Positions 9,369-17,982 of a stretch of 64,000 bases of DNA are shown piece by piece. Numbering within the stretch: position 1 is the stretch's first letter; each line of letters opens with the position of its first letter. A model generated the notes under the pieces. It saw nothing but the letters and a program-made list of their open reading frames with translations. It was not told the origin of the DNA and searched no databases. The translations under genes were made by a program, and so were the position numbers. Origin of the DNA: Paludibaculum fermentans_A (GTDB lineage Bacteria > Acidobacteriota > Terriglobia > Bryobacterales > Bryobacteraceae); the NCBI RefSeq assembly GCF_051172195.1, contig NZ_JBPJAQ010000001.1, forward strand, positions 2,914,001 to 2,978,000. The letters are read 5' to 3'.

Positions 9369-11831
9369 TTACTGACCACCGGCATTGACACTCGCCAGTG
9401 AATAACTCTCGCCTGGTCTTGTCGCGAACTCGATAACCCCGGCCTCAGGCCGTGTGATCACCACGGATTTGCCCCCGCTCGTGACTGCGAACGAATTCGG
9501 CGTTCGGATCCGGCAACTCTTCCCGAGGCGCGACACAATGGTCGCCCTCACCAGTCTGCCGGCTTGCCACTCGAAATCGACTTCGAACCCGCCCCTGGCC
9601 CGCAAACCCTTCGCCGAACCCGATGTCATCGACTCAGCCAGCGCCGGCACAAACCGGATCTCGCCGCCATCCGATTGCAGCAGCATCTCGCTGATCGCCG
9701 CGCTCAGCCCGAAAGCCCCATCCACCTGCATCGCATTCGAACAGATCGAAAACAGGCTCGCCGTCGTGTAGTGCCCCACTGCGTACTGCACGTTCTCCAT
9801 CGCCTTGTTCCCATCGCCCAGCCTGGCCCAACACGCAGCCTTCCAGGCCGACGACCAACCGTTCCCCGGCAAGCCGCGCTGCTCCAGCACCACCTGGCTG
9901 GCCCTCGCGAACTCCGGCGTCCTGCGCGGACTAATCTCGTCGCCCGGATACAGGCCCCACAACCCCGAAATATGCCGGTGGCTCTTCTCCGTCTCATCCC
10001 AGTCGTCCAACCACTCCTGCAGATTCCCCTTCCGGCCCACCTGCAGCGGAGCCAGCTTGGCGCGGGCCGCCGCCACCCGGCCACGTAGTTCCGCATCGAC
10101 ACCCAGGATGCTCGATGCCTGCTCCACCTCGCTGAACAGCTCCCTCAGAATCTCCATGTCGATCGTGGAACCCACCGTGAGGCTCGTCCCCGTCTTCATC
10201 GTCGTCACTTCATCGAAGAACTTCACATTCGCCGGACCAGCCGGGAAGTTCTCCGGAGAAGTGGACGGATTCGTCACCAGCCAACCCCGCTTCGGATCAG
10301 GCCGCAGGAAGTCCAGGAAAAACTCCGCACTCCCCTTCAGCACTGGATAGTATTCGCGCAGAAACTGAACGTCGCCGCTGTAGAGATAGTGCTCCCACAG
10401 ATGGGTCGCCAGCCACGCTCCGCCCGTCGTGAACGCACCCCAACTCGGCCCGTCCATCGGCGCCGTCACCCTCCATAGGTCGGTGTTCTGGTGCTGCACC
10501 CACCCGCGAGCCCCATAGAACTCTCGCGCCGTCTCACTCCCCTGGTCCGTCAACTCCCGGATCATGCGGAACAGCGGCTCCGCGCACTCGCTCAGGTTGG
10601 CCGTCTCCGCCATCCAATAGTTCATCTGAGTGTTGATATTCGTGGTGTACTTCGCATCCCACATCGGATTCATGTCTTTGTTCCACAGCCCCTGCAGGTT
10701 CGCCGGCTGGCCGCCAGGCCGCGACGACGAAATCAGCAGGTAGCGCCCATACTGGAACAGCAGCGCGGCCAGCGCCGGATCATTGGACCCATCAAACGCC
10801 TTCAGCCGCTCATCCGTCGGCAGCTTCGAATTCTCCGTGGCTGGCAGCGTGATCGACGCTCGCCGGAACAGCCGCTGGTGCTCCTGCACATGCGCCTGCT
10901 TCAGTCTCTCGAAGCTCAACCCGGTCGCCGCCGTCATCACCAGATCGACGCGCGCTGCCGGATCCCCGCTCACATCGCGGTAGTTCACAAAGTTGGTGGC
11001 GGCCGCCATCACCAGCGTCACCGCGTCCGCCTTGCTCACGCTCAGCACATCATCCTTCACCACCACCGTCCCACCCGTCGCGGCTGCCCGCAGCCGGGCC
11101 TCGTACCGGATCTTGCCCGCCACGCCCAGGTAATCCGCCGACTTCCCCCGCAACACCAGCCCGTCCGCCCCCTGCCCATCCATCTGGAAATAGTCGGAAG
11201 CGTAATTGGAATGCGCCGTATTCCGGTAGCCCCGCAATTGCGCCGTAAACGACAGCCGCCCCGGCTTGTCTGCCCTCAGCCGGACAGCCACCACCTGGTG
11301 CACCGGACTCACCAGCACCTCGCGCGTATACTTCACTCCGCCCTGCAGGTAAGTCGTCGTGATGACGGCGCTGTCCAGGTCCAACTCGTGCCGGTACCCC
11401 GAGACCTCGCCCCCAGCCTCCAGCGACAGCACCAGGTTCGCCAGCGCCTGATACTTCTGCTGCTCTACCGGATAGCCCATCATGCGCCGCCCAAACAGGA
11501 CATGCGCCTGCTTGTACTGGCCTTCAAACAGCAGTTGCTGGATCTCCGGCAAGGCGGCCCGTCCGCCTTTCACCACCGTGGAATAGGGCCCGCCCGACCA
11601 GTACGTGGACTCGTTCAGCTGGATCTGCTCCTCCGCCGTTCCCCCGAATACCATCGCGCCCAGGCGGCCGTTCCCGGCGGGCAACGCGTTCTCCCACTTG
11701 TCCGCCGGATGCGTATAGAACAGCACCGTCTCCGGTCCAGCCCAGGCCTTGCCCGGGCGCGTCGCTCCCAGGAGACAGAGAATCAAACCTGCTGCGATGC
11801 GCACCGCGCTCGTCCCACCCGCCGTAGTCAT
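9369..11831 (-). CDS. secreted glycoside hydrolase family 95 (alpha-L-fucosidase type)
   Basis: An 820-residue GH95 enzyme, predicted to remove terminal alpha-L-fucose (some members act on alpha-L-galactose) from polysaccharides outside the cytoplasm. A signal peptide occupies about residues 1-31. The N-terminal beta domain contains QLNESTYWSGGPYS. The (alpha/alpha)6 catalytic barrel shows NINTQMNYWMAE with the catalytic-pocket asparagines, then GLWGLYPGDEISP, and MQVDGAFGLSAAI with the catalytic-site Asp. All family landmarks are present. It stands alone between the efflux operon and a divergent small secreted protein. No sugar transporter or regulator is adjacent, so regulation is not apparent. 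Confidence 0.95.
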   Translation of the reverse strand: MTTAGGTSAVRIAAGLILCLLGATRPGKAWAGPETVLFYTHPADKWENALPAGNGRLGAMVFGGTAEEQIQLNESTYWSGGPYSTVVKGGRAALPEIQQLLFEGQYKQAHVLFGRRMMGYPVEQQKYQALANLVLSLEAGGEVSGYRHELDLDSAVITTTYLQGGVKYTREVLVSPVHQVVAVRLRADKPGRLSFTAQLRGYRNTAHSNYASDYFQMDGQGADGLVLRGKSADYLGVAGKIRYEARLRAAATGGTVVVKDDVLSVSKADAVTLVMAAATNFVNYRDVSGDPAARVDLVMTAATGLSFERLKQAHVQEHQRLFRRASITLPATENSKLPTDERLKAFDGSNDPALAALLFQYGRYLLISSSRPGGQPANLQGLWNKDMNPMWDAKYTTNINTQMNYWMAETANLSECAEPLFRMIRELTDQGSETAREFYGARGWVQHQNTDLWRVTAPMDGPSWGAFTTGGAWLATHLWEHYLYSGDVQFLREYYPVLKGSAEFFLDFLRPDPKRGWLVTNPSTSPENFPAGPANVKFFDEVTTMKTGTSLTVGSTIDMEILRELFSEVEQASSILGVDAELRGRVAAARAKLAPLQVGRKGNLQEWLDDWDETEKSHRHISGLWGLYPGDEISPRRTPEFARASQVVLEQRGLPGNGWSSAWKAACWARLGDGNKAMENVQYAVGHYTTASLFSICSNAMQVDGAFGLSAAISEMLLQSDGGEIRFVPALAESMTSGSAKGLRARGGFEVDFEWQAGRLVRATIVSRLGKSCRIRTPNSFAVTSGGKSVVITRPEAGVIEFATRPGESYSLASVNAGGQ

Positions 11832-12076
11832 TCAGTCATTATGGCGGAGACCAGTTGCTTCCGCGTGCGCCGGCTACCTGGAGGATGTCACTGCGGCGCG
11901 ATGGCTTCCTTGCAGCGATGGCAACTGGTGCTGCATCAATCCATCTGGAAGCAGGCACCGCAATGGCTGTCTGCTCCTGGCGCCGCCGTCGCCCGAGTGA
12001 TCACAAATCCGGGCCTGCTCGCCACCTTATCATTGGAGTGTAGTTGCCGTCGTCCCCTGGGAGGGAGATCTCTATC

Positions 12077-12733
12077 ATGATCAGCCAGTCGCTTTATCTA
12101 AAACTCGCCGCAATTACCTTCTTTCTGCCGCTTTGCCTTCCGGCGCAGGACGCTGGCCGGGGTTCCACCTTGTCGGTCGACGGAGTGCCCGGCGAGGCTG
12201 CGACCGTCACTGTGAAAGGCAAAGTGTATGTTGACGTGGACACGCTCGTGCAATTGCTGGGCGCCAGCCAGCAGCGTGCCGGCAGCCGCGTCACCGTCTA
12301 CCTTCGGAATCGCGGTGCGGACGATCCCGACAATCAGGCGAAGCTGTCTCGGCCCTTCATCGTGGCTGGCATCGAGTTAATGAGCACCATCCGGGAATGG
12401 CGTCACATGATCATCACTTCCACCGCGGGCAGCGTGCCATTTCTGGAAGAGAGGGCCGGACCCTACGGCAGGAACGCCGACAGCAAGCTGTCCCTGGCCT
12501 CCACCGCGGCGGCGACGGACGCCGATCGCAGTGTGCTGGACCTGCTGAACAAAGAAACCGACCTCATGCGCAAGTTCAACGACAAATATGTCGCGTTGCG
12601 AAAGTCATCCCTGGGCGTCCTTCCGGAAGCAGTGGAGAACGACCCGCTCGGCCTCCAGATTCTGGAATGCGCCAGGGGACTGGCCGCGCTTGCGGGTTCC
12701 CAGCGTTTTCAGGACGTGCTCGCCTGCCACTGA
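12077..12733 (+). CDS. secreted protein of unknown function with a stalk-like N-terminus
   Basis: A 218-residue protein with a cleavable signal peptide (hydrophobic core about residues 8-20, ending LPAQ). ATG 12077 is preferred because GGGAGGGAGAT lies just upstream; the frame is also open to a TTG at 12044. Residues about 30-60 (STLSVDGVPGEA, then KVYVDVDTLVQLLGA) resemble the copper-amine-oxidase-type stalk domain that also occurs in many cell-surface proteins. The rest is helical and unrecognised, with two late cysteines. It faces the aldo/keto reductase gene, with a stem-loop between. Function unknown. Confidence 0.75.
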   Translation: MISQSLYLKLAAITFFLPLCLPAQDAGRGSTLSVDGVPGEAATVTVKGKVYVDVDTLVQLLGASQQRAGSRVTVYLRNRGADDPDNQAKLSRPFIVAGIELMSTIREWRHMIITSTAGSVPFLEERAGPYGRNADSKLSLASTAAATDADRSVLDLLNKETDLMRKFNDKYVALRKSSLGVLPEAVENDPLGLQILECARGLAALAGSQRFQDVLACH

Positions 12734-12749
12734 TGCTGCTTGGCAGGCG
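12721..12749. terminator. stem-loop between convergent genes
   Basis: A perfect 9-bp stem (CGCCTGCCA / TGGCAGGCG) with an 11-base loop overlaps the stop of the secreted-protein gene and lies 20 bases from the end of the convergent reductase gene. There is no T tract on either side, so factor-independent termination is uncertain. Confidence 0.45.
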
Positions 12750-12769
12750 CAAGCCCGGCGTTCTCTACA

Positions 12770-13654
12770 TCACGCCCCGGCGATGCCGCCTATCCCCTCC
12801 AACTCCGCCATCACCTCCGCCGGAATCTCCAGCTTTGCCGCCGCCAGATTCTCCCGCAGATGCCCGCGCGACGAGGTCCCCGGAATCAGCAGCATGTTAT
12901 GAGCCCGTTGCAGCAGCCACGCCAGCGCCACCTGCATCGGCTTGGCCCCCAGCGCCGCGGCCGCCTCATCCAGCTTCGACGACTGCAGCGGACTGAACCC
13001 GCCCAGGGGGAAGAACGGCACGTACGCGATCCCTTGCACGGCCAGTTCGTCGATGAACGCCTCATCCGTCCGGTGCGCCAGATTGTACAGGTTCTGCACG
13101 CAGACGATGTCCGTGATCTTCTGGGCCTCCGCCAACTGCAGCGGCGTCACATTGCTCAATCCGAGATGACGGAGGAAGCCCTGCCGCTTCAGCTCGGCCA
13201 GCACCGTCAACGGCTCTTCAATCGAGCCCTCCGCTGGACCCATGATTCCGCCCACCCGCAGATTCACCACCTCCAGCACGTCCAGCCCCAGGTTCCTCAG
13301 GTTGTCCTGCACCCCGCTGGTGAGCTCCTCCGCCGAAAGCGCGTGAATCCAGGACTTGTCGTCCCCACGCCGAGCACCCAGCTTCGTCACAATCATCAGG
13401 CCGGCCGGATAAGGATGCAGCGCCTGCCGGATGATCTGGTTCGTCACATGCGGCCCATAGAAGTCGCTGGTATCAATATGATTCACCCCCGCCGCAACCG
13501 CCTCGCGCAGTACGGCAATCGCCTCATCGGTATCACGCGGCGGACCCCACACCCCCGGTCCCGCCAGTTGCATCGCGCCATACCCCATGCGGTTCACTGT
13601 CCATGCCGTCCCCGGTAGGGTGAAGCTGCCGCCCGGCAGCATCGGTGTCGTCAT
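12770..13654 (-). CDS. aldo/keto reductase (YdbC-like)
   Basis: A 294-residue NAD(P)H-dependent oxidoreductase with the aldo/keto reductase TIM barrel. The active-site Asp and Tyr are seen in DTSDFYGPH and the Lys in IVTKLG. The usual His-containing strand reads VVNLRVGG, so the catalytic His is replaced, as in the YdbC-like branch. The cofactor-binding end contains LIPGTSSRGHLREN. ATG 13654 is chosen because the family N-terminus begins there and GAGGAAAA precedes it. The frame stays open a further 47 codons upstream with no family similarity. It is divergent from the TetR gene, which probably controls it. Confidence 0.92.
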   Translation of the reverse strand: MTTPMLPGGSFTLPGTAWTVNRMGYGAMQLAGPGVWGPPRDTDEAIAVLREAVAAGVNHIDTSDFYGPHVTNQIIRQALHPYPAGLMIVTKLGARRGDDKSWIHALSAEELTSGVQDNLRNLGLDVLEVVNLRVGGIMGPAEGSIEEPLTVLAELKRQGFLRHLGLSNVTPLQLAEAQKITDIVCVQNLYNLAHRTDEAFIDELAVQGIAYVPFFPLGGFSPLQSSKLDEAAAALGAKPMQVALAWLLQRAHNMLLIPGTSSRGHLRENLAAAKLEIPAEVMAELEGIGGIAGA

Positions 13655-13740
13655 TGTGGTTTTTCCTCGCTCTCCTGTTACCTGAACTACCGCGTATTCA
13701 TCTGATTGGATGTGCCGTCGCGCCCAAAAGGAGTTCGCAT

Positions 13741-14397
13741 TTGCCCCCACGTCCGCCCGTCGCCCTGGAGCCCCGTAAATCGCCCGTGCAAGCACGTTCC
13801 ACTGCCAGTGTCGACGCGATTCTGCAGGCCGCTATTCAGGTTTTGCTCCAGGTCGGGAAGGAGCGTCTCACCACCACCCGCGTAGCCCACCGGGCCGGAG
13901 TCTCCATCGGGACTCTCTATCAATACTTCCCCAACAAGACCGCCCTCCTGCAGGCCGCCCTCAAGCGCCACCTTGCTGAGGTTGTCAGCGTAGTCGAGCA
14001 CGAATGCAGGGAACAACAGGGAAAGACCGCCCGGCAGATGTTCACCGCGCTCATCACCTCGTTTCTCAATGCCAAAATGCGCAAGGCCAAAACCAGCGTC
14101 GCCTTCTATTCCGTCAGCTCAGATATCGACGGCGCAGCCATTGCACAGCAAATGGAAGCACGGGTCAGCAAGGCAATCGTTCGAATGCTGTCCACCGCCT
14201 CCGCCCCCCTCAATGCCGATCCGCAGCTCATCGCCGATATGCTCCAAGGAACGATGTCCGGTGTCACGCGCCGCTTGCTCGAATCCGGGATGCCAGAACA
14301 GAGATTCGAGATCCTGAAGAACGAACTGATCTTCCTGGCCTGCGCCTACCTGGACGCCTCTTCCACTCGCGACTCGCCCGGCTCGGCCGGCGCCTGA
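13741..14397 (+). CDS. TetR family transcriptional regulator
   Basis: A 218-residue repressor-type protein. The DNA-binding helix-turn-helix spans about residues 20-66, with the diagnostic TTTRVAHRAGVSIGTLYQYF. The C-terminal half is an all-helical ligand domain that I cannot assign to a ligand. The start is best placed at a TTG at 13741, because AAGGAG ends 7 bases before it. The frame continues further upstream into the divergent gene, but there is no ATG with a ribosome site. The 86-base gap to the reductase gene should hold both promoters and the operator, so self-control and control of the reductase are likely. Confidence 0.9.
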   Translation: MPPRPPVALEPRKSPVQARSTASVDAILQAAIQVLLQVGKERLTTTRVAHRAGVSIGTLYQYFPNKTALLQAALKRHLAEVVSVVEHECREQQGKTARQMFTALITSFLNAKMRKAKTSVAFYSVSSDIDGAAIAQQMEARVSKAIVRMLSTASAPLNADPQLIADMLQGTMSGVTRRLLESGMPEQRFEILKNELIFLACAYLDASSTRDSPGSAGA

Positions 14398-14415
14398 TTC
14401 CTCGACTCCTGACCC

Positions 14416-14694
14416 TTACTCCTCCCGCAGGTACGCCGCCGGATCGATCTCCGCCGCTCGCTTCGCCGGACCATACATCGAAGCCAGTGCCGCTGTGCCC
14501 ACGAAACAGATCACGAACAGAAAGGCCGGCGGATCGTAGGGACTCAGGCCATAGAACGACCCCATCAGCAACCGCGCCAGCATCGCCGCGCCAAACACCC
14601 CCAGTCCCAGGCCCACCGACAGAATCACCGGCTTGCTCGCGCCCAGCGCCACCCGGATTCCAAACTCGCGCCTCCGCTGGCTCACCAGGTACCG
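14416..14694 (-). pseudogene. C-terminal remnant of an FtsX-type (ADOP-like) permease
   Basis: About 92 codons read VSQRRREFGIRVALGAS, then hydrophobic helices, and end AAEIDPAAYLREE. This is the standard C-terminus of acidobacterial MacB/FtsX-type orphan permeases, which are normally about 800 residues. An in-frame TGA at 14695-14697 stands directly before the conserved YLVSQR segment, and no permease sequence continues beyond it on the minus strand. The rest has therefore been deleted, most likely by rearrangement at the repeat-bearing gap to its right. An internal GTG could start translation, but a functional protein is unlikely. Confidence 0.85.
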
Positions 14695-15191
14695 TCATCA
14701 ATGGAGCATGGTCCCATTGGGAGAGGCTTGCATCCACGCCCCATTACCCATAGGCCCGCCAAACAGGAACAGACCAAACGAACCACGACCGTAAGGAAGT
14801 GGTCCCCGCGCTACGAACCGAGCACGGCAGAAAGCGGGCACCCGTCTCCGTCGCGTCCCCCTTCAAGCCGCCAAATCGAAGGCCGCCGCAAACGGAGCCG
14901 CGAACGTCAGTGAGCGGATAGCCACCGGAAGCCTCCCCTCATCTCAGCCGCGCGACCCATCGCGTAATCGTCTTCAATACGTCTCCATCCCCCCAACTCC
15001 CCGCCAGCCACTGCTCCACCAATCCCCAGCCACCAATCGCTGCACCCGGAATCAACTTGCAAGCGAGGACTCCCTCCCCCCCGCAACTCCTCCTCATTCC
15101 ATTTGTGTTAGCGTTGATTCGCGGCGATGGAAAACACTTCATCCCGCGGCAATCCGGATTTCCAGTCACAATCACTAAAAAAGGAGCGGGC
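14695..15191. other. 497-base gap between a permease remnant and a small gene, holds a dispersed repeat
   Basis: No gene is convincing here. A 180-codon minus-strand frame crossing 14939-15481 has no ribosome site or domain and runs antisense to the 39-aa gene. The left half carries the repeat described at 14777-14924. An AAGGAG at 15181 belongs to the next gene. Confidence 0.6.
14777..14924. repeat. dispersed repeat, first member
   Basis: Two blocks recur in the tail of the gene at 27754. Block one, AACGAACCACGACCGT followed by an A/G-rich stretch and AGTGGTCCCC (14777-14807), matches 28536-28566. It contains the inverted arms ACCAC and GTGGT. Block two, CAAACGGAGCC to GAGCGGATAGCCA (14889-14923), matches 28820-28855. 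Order and orientation are the same, and the spacing differs. This points to a chromosome-wide short repeat family. Confidence 0.7.
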
Positions 15192-15311
15192 ATGGGAGAC
15201 AAGGGCGGCAAGAAAGACAAAGACAAGAACAAGCAGCAGCAGTTGACGAAGCAGAAACAGGAAGTGCAGAAGAAGCACGACAAAGCCCCCGCCAAAAAGC
15301 CTGGGGCCTGA
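15192..15311 (+). CDS. 39-residue Lys/Gln-rich basic peptide
   Basis: A very small gene that starts at ATG 15192 with an ideal AAGGAG at 15181-15186. The product begins MGDKGGKKDKDKNKQQQLT and ends APAKKPGA. About one third is Lys and there are almost no hydrophobic residues, so it should be disordered and soluble, and it could bind nucleic acid or acidic polymers. I recall similar short MGDK-type peptides in other Acidobacteriota, but cannot check that here. It lies just before a stress-type gene group on the other strand. Function unknown. Confidence 0.7.
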   Translation: MGDKGGKKDKDKNKQQQLTKQKQEVQKKHDKAPAKKPGA

Positions 15312-15596
15312 ACAGCACAGCCCGGTGCGTCGGCGAGCCGAACGGAGCCAATCAGCCGTTCCCTGGAGCAAAGCCTCAACACCTCTGGACGCAGGGCCGC
15401 AGCTCCGCTCTCCGCGCGCCAGCACCGGCGGCCTTCTGTCTTCCTCGCGAAGTCACCAAAGACAGCACCACCTCGGCCCATTCCCTCCTGGCTGGTCTGG
15501 GCCGAGGTGCGGCACGTGCTTCGCTACTGGCTAACCGAAGAAGGCTTCAGTGCGCTACGGGTCGTACCTCTAAGCCCTCCTCCGCCTCGCGTCGCA

Positions 15597-16136
15597 TTAC
15601 GCGCTCTGCGACTTCGCCGACGCTTCCCCGGTAGAGGAGATATCTTCGGCGCCCGATTGCTTCAGCAGATCCTTCGCCCTCGAAATCTCCGCCGACGTAT
15701 CACAGTGAACCGAGAGCAGCACGCCCCCGTCCTTCACCCGGCCTTCATACCGCTTCGCCTCATACTCCGGGATGCCCATGCCGACCAGCGCCCCGATCAA
15801 TCCACCCACCGCCCCGCCGACCCCGAGGCCCGCAAGAGCCCCCATGATCGGGCCGGCCGCGATCAGCGGACCAACGCCGGGTATCGCCAATGCCCCAATA
15901 CCGGCCAGCAACCCGAGCGTGCCGCCCAGGGCGCCGCCCGCGGCAACACCGGTCGTTGTGCCCTCCGGAGCCTTCGTGCTCTTCTCGTGCGCGAACTCCT
16001 TCGAGCTCTGCACGTCCGGCAGCAGCACCGAGATGTCGTTGTTCGAGAAGCCCGCTGCGGTAAGGCGGTCGACCGCGCTCTCTGCATGAACGCTATTCTT
16101 GTAAATCCCAAAGACTGCTGTTTTCTTGCTTTCCAT
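15597..16136 (-). CDS. general stress protein 17M-like membrane-associated protein
   Basis: A 179-residue protein with an N-terminal heat-induced 17M-like (YflT) domain (TAVFGIYKNSVHAESAVDRL, then a conserved NNDISVLLPD). A Gly/Ala-rich hydrophobic segment at about 60-125 resembles a glycine-zipper double membrane span. A second alpha/beta segment (GGVLLSVHCDTSAE) closes the protein. ATG 16136 follows AAGGAACA at suitable spacing. It is followed upstream on the same strand by a BON-domain gene and a tiny membrane peptide, a grouping often seen among stress-induced genes. The role is inferred to be envelope or general stress tolerance. Confidence 0.85.
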   Translation of the reverse strand: MESKKTAVFGIYKNSVHAESAVDRLTAAGFSNNDISVLLPDVQSSKEFAHEKSTKAPEGTTTGVAAGGALGGTLGLLAGIGALAIPGVGPLIAAGPIMGALAGLGVGGAVGGLIGALVGMGIPEYEAKRYEGRVKDGGVLLSVHCDTSAEISRAKDLLKQSGAEDISSTGEASAKSQSA

Positions 16137-16167
16137 GTGTTGTTCCTTTTCTAAATCCACTCGAACG

Positions 16168-16551
16168 TTACCGCTTCACCGAAATCTGATCAGTCACCTT
16201 GCTGGCATCGCCCGTCGCGTCGACGGCCATCGCTACGATGGACTTCTTCTCTTCCTCAGACTTCACCGGCCCCTTCAAGGTCACCACCCCGTTTTGGCTG
16301 ATGATCTTGACGTTGTGTGCATAGCTGGACAGTGACTTGTCCGCCATAACGGCCTGCCTGATCTTTTTGGTCAGCGCCCGGTCTGTCTCATTTCCCTTCT
16401 GCTGATCGGCCGTGGCTTCTCCGGCGTTTCGGTCACGCTTGTTCACCTTGGTGTTATCCGCCTTCGGAGTCGTGGCGGGAGGATCCTGTCCGTAGCCGAT
16501 GCCGGCCACGGCACAGAAGAGAACGCTGACAAATGTTTTTGGATATCTCAT
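16168..16551 (-). CDS. secreted BON-domain protein (OsmY-like)
   Basis: A 127-residue protein with a signal peptide (about residues 1-21, ending GIGYGQ) and one BON domain in the second half. The domain carries the hallmark NVKIISQNGVVTLKGPVKSE and the closing VTDQISVKR. BON domains bind lipid or peptidoglycan surfaces, and OsmY-type proteins act in the periplasm under osmotic stress. Between leader and domain is a charged linker rich in Lys, Asp and Asn. ATG 16551 starts the family-like sequence. The gene ends 31 bases before the 17M-like gene, so co-transcription is likely. Confidence 0.9.
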   Translation of the reverse strand: MRYPKTFVSVLFCAVAGIGYGQDPPATTPKADNTKVNKRDRNAGEATADQQKGNETDRALTKKIRQAVMADKSLSSYAHNVKIISQNGVVTLKGPVKSEEEKKSIVAMAVDATGDASKVTDQISVKR

Positions 16552-16764
16552 GGAATGACTACAGCCCGGAATGCCTCGCGCATTCTCAAGCCGTACTCCT
16601 TTCTCTATTTGTGTTCTTGCCAATCGCCTGGATAACCTTCACTCATCTCTTGGCAGCGACACCGGCCGGTCGCCTGCTATACAGGCCCGCCCCTGCGCTG
16701 CCTCAGATGCCGTCGCCCTTCACTTGCTCGTATGCAAGGGAGGAAGAAGAAACAGCCGCAAAAC

Positions 16765-16836
16765 CTACTTCATGAGGATCCAGAGGATAATGAGAACCCC
16801 GGGAACGCCCAGTGCCCAAGCTGCCAAATACTTCAT
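16765..16836 (-). CDS. 23-residue single-pass membrane peptide
   Basis: A tiny gene that reads MKYLAAWALGVPGVLIILWI and ends LMK, essentially one membrane helix. On the minus strand AAAGGAG stands 7 bases ahead of the ATG, an unusually good ribosome site, which is the main support. I recall very similar MKYL-start, Trp/Pro-containing peptides in stress-gene neighbourhoods of other bacteria. The role is unknown; a membrane-stress modulator is possible. It sits upstream of the BON and 17M-like genes on the same strand. Confidence 0.7.
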   Translation of the reverse strand: MKYLAAWALGVPGVLIILWILMK

Positions 16837-17982
16837 GGAGTGTCTCCTTTCTGCGATCTTCCACCTGCGCAATGACACAACTGCTCCCGGCAATGGCCAG
16901 GCGGCTAGTGGCGACTCGCTGCCCTCCGCGGGATGCACATCGCGCAGTTCATCAACAAACAATTCTCTGAATTGGTGCGTCTTGATTGCCCGTGATAGCC
17001 AATTCAGAATCCCGAAGGCTGCCGCCGCTGAACCCGGCCGTCGCGTTGCGGCTGCGCCGGCCAGCGCGCCCTGGAATCTCGTCCCGGTTGTCGATGTCTG
17101 CCCGCCTCGGGCGGCTATCCCTGCCAGCGGGCAGCACCGGGTGCGGAACTGGATGAATATCGCTGTCCGCGCGGTTTGCCTCGTCCAGGACTTTCCCAAT
17201 TCACACTGGGTGCATGGTCTTCCTGGACATCTGTCCTGCAAAAAGCGACGCTGCCTCGACTGGCAGGTCATACGATAATTCTGAATTAGTCTTCTGCAGG
17301 ATTTACTCCTCACGCCCTGTACTGCACGCACAGGGCCAGCCGGGTGTCTGCCTGCAACGAAACAACAGCGCGAGCCAATAGGACCAATCGGAATGCGTAT
17401 TTCTTCCCCTCGATTATGCTGGCTGAGGCAAAATACTCGTTCTATTGGATCGTGCGTGTTTCAAAAAGAAGATAGATCGCCTTTCCTTCGCGCATGGGGC
17501 CTGTGCCCCGCCTCGGTTTCGTCCGTTGTTTGCCCGCCTGCTGCGCTGGTTGTGCTGGTTCCTGTCTCCCCAGCCTTCGAGGCTGGCAATAGACTTCGCG
17601 CAGCCCCTGGCCCACTGTCTCGGGTAGTAATTGTTACCTGACCGGGCCCGGAGCAAGTGGAACCGAACGGTCTATTGACCCGATTGCTGGCCAAACCGCC
17701 TCCGCCCCGGCCTGGCGCCCCTCCACCTCATTTGCTCAATGCCCCGGCGCTGACTCTGGCCGGCGCGGCTCCGTTCCGTATTCCTACCCCAGTCCGGCAA
17801 CCATCACAGTCAACCCGTCCTCTACCGCTCCCGCCCTCGACTTCTCCCCCATTTCCACCCCACCCCGAAAATCAGTTCACCAGTTCGGAATTTATCTTCG
17901 CCCTCGAATCAATCAGTTACGCTCCTCTTCCCCAAAAACGCTAGGTCCGCCGCAGTACAACCTCGGCCAAGGAGCAAGAACT
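16837..17982. other. 1.15-kb gap before the accessory island
   Basis: I find no convincing gene. Open frames on both strands show no domain, no ribosome site and mixed codon positions. From 17840 onward the sequence is the 5-prime part of the 617-bp direct repeat, including a conserved AAGGAGCAAGAAC ribosome-site region before the 157-aa gene. The rest may be decayed sequence at the island edge. Confidence 0.55.

Noticed and set aside
10491..12080. 529-codon plus-strand open frame across the fucosidase gene
   Set aside because: It is antisense to a clear GH95 enzyme, is Arg/His/Pro-rich as expected of a shadow frame, and crosses the GH95 promoter.
14939..15481. 180-codon minus-strand open frame
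   Set aside because: It has no ribosome site or domain and runs antisense to the well-supported 39-aa gene; its Cys/Phe-rich composition looks like reverse-read Lys codons.
16571..17331. Long overlapping frames on both strands in the gap before the island
   Set aside because: Neither has a recognisable domain, and the only supported coding part is the 23-aa peptide at one end.
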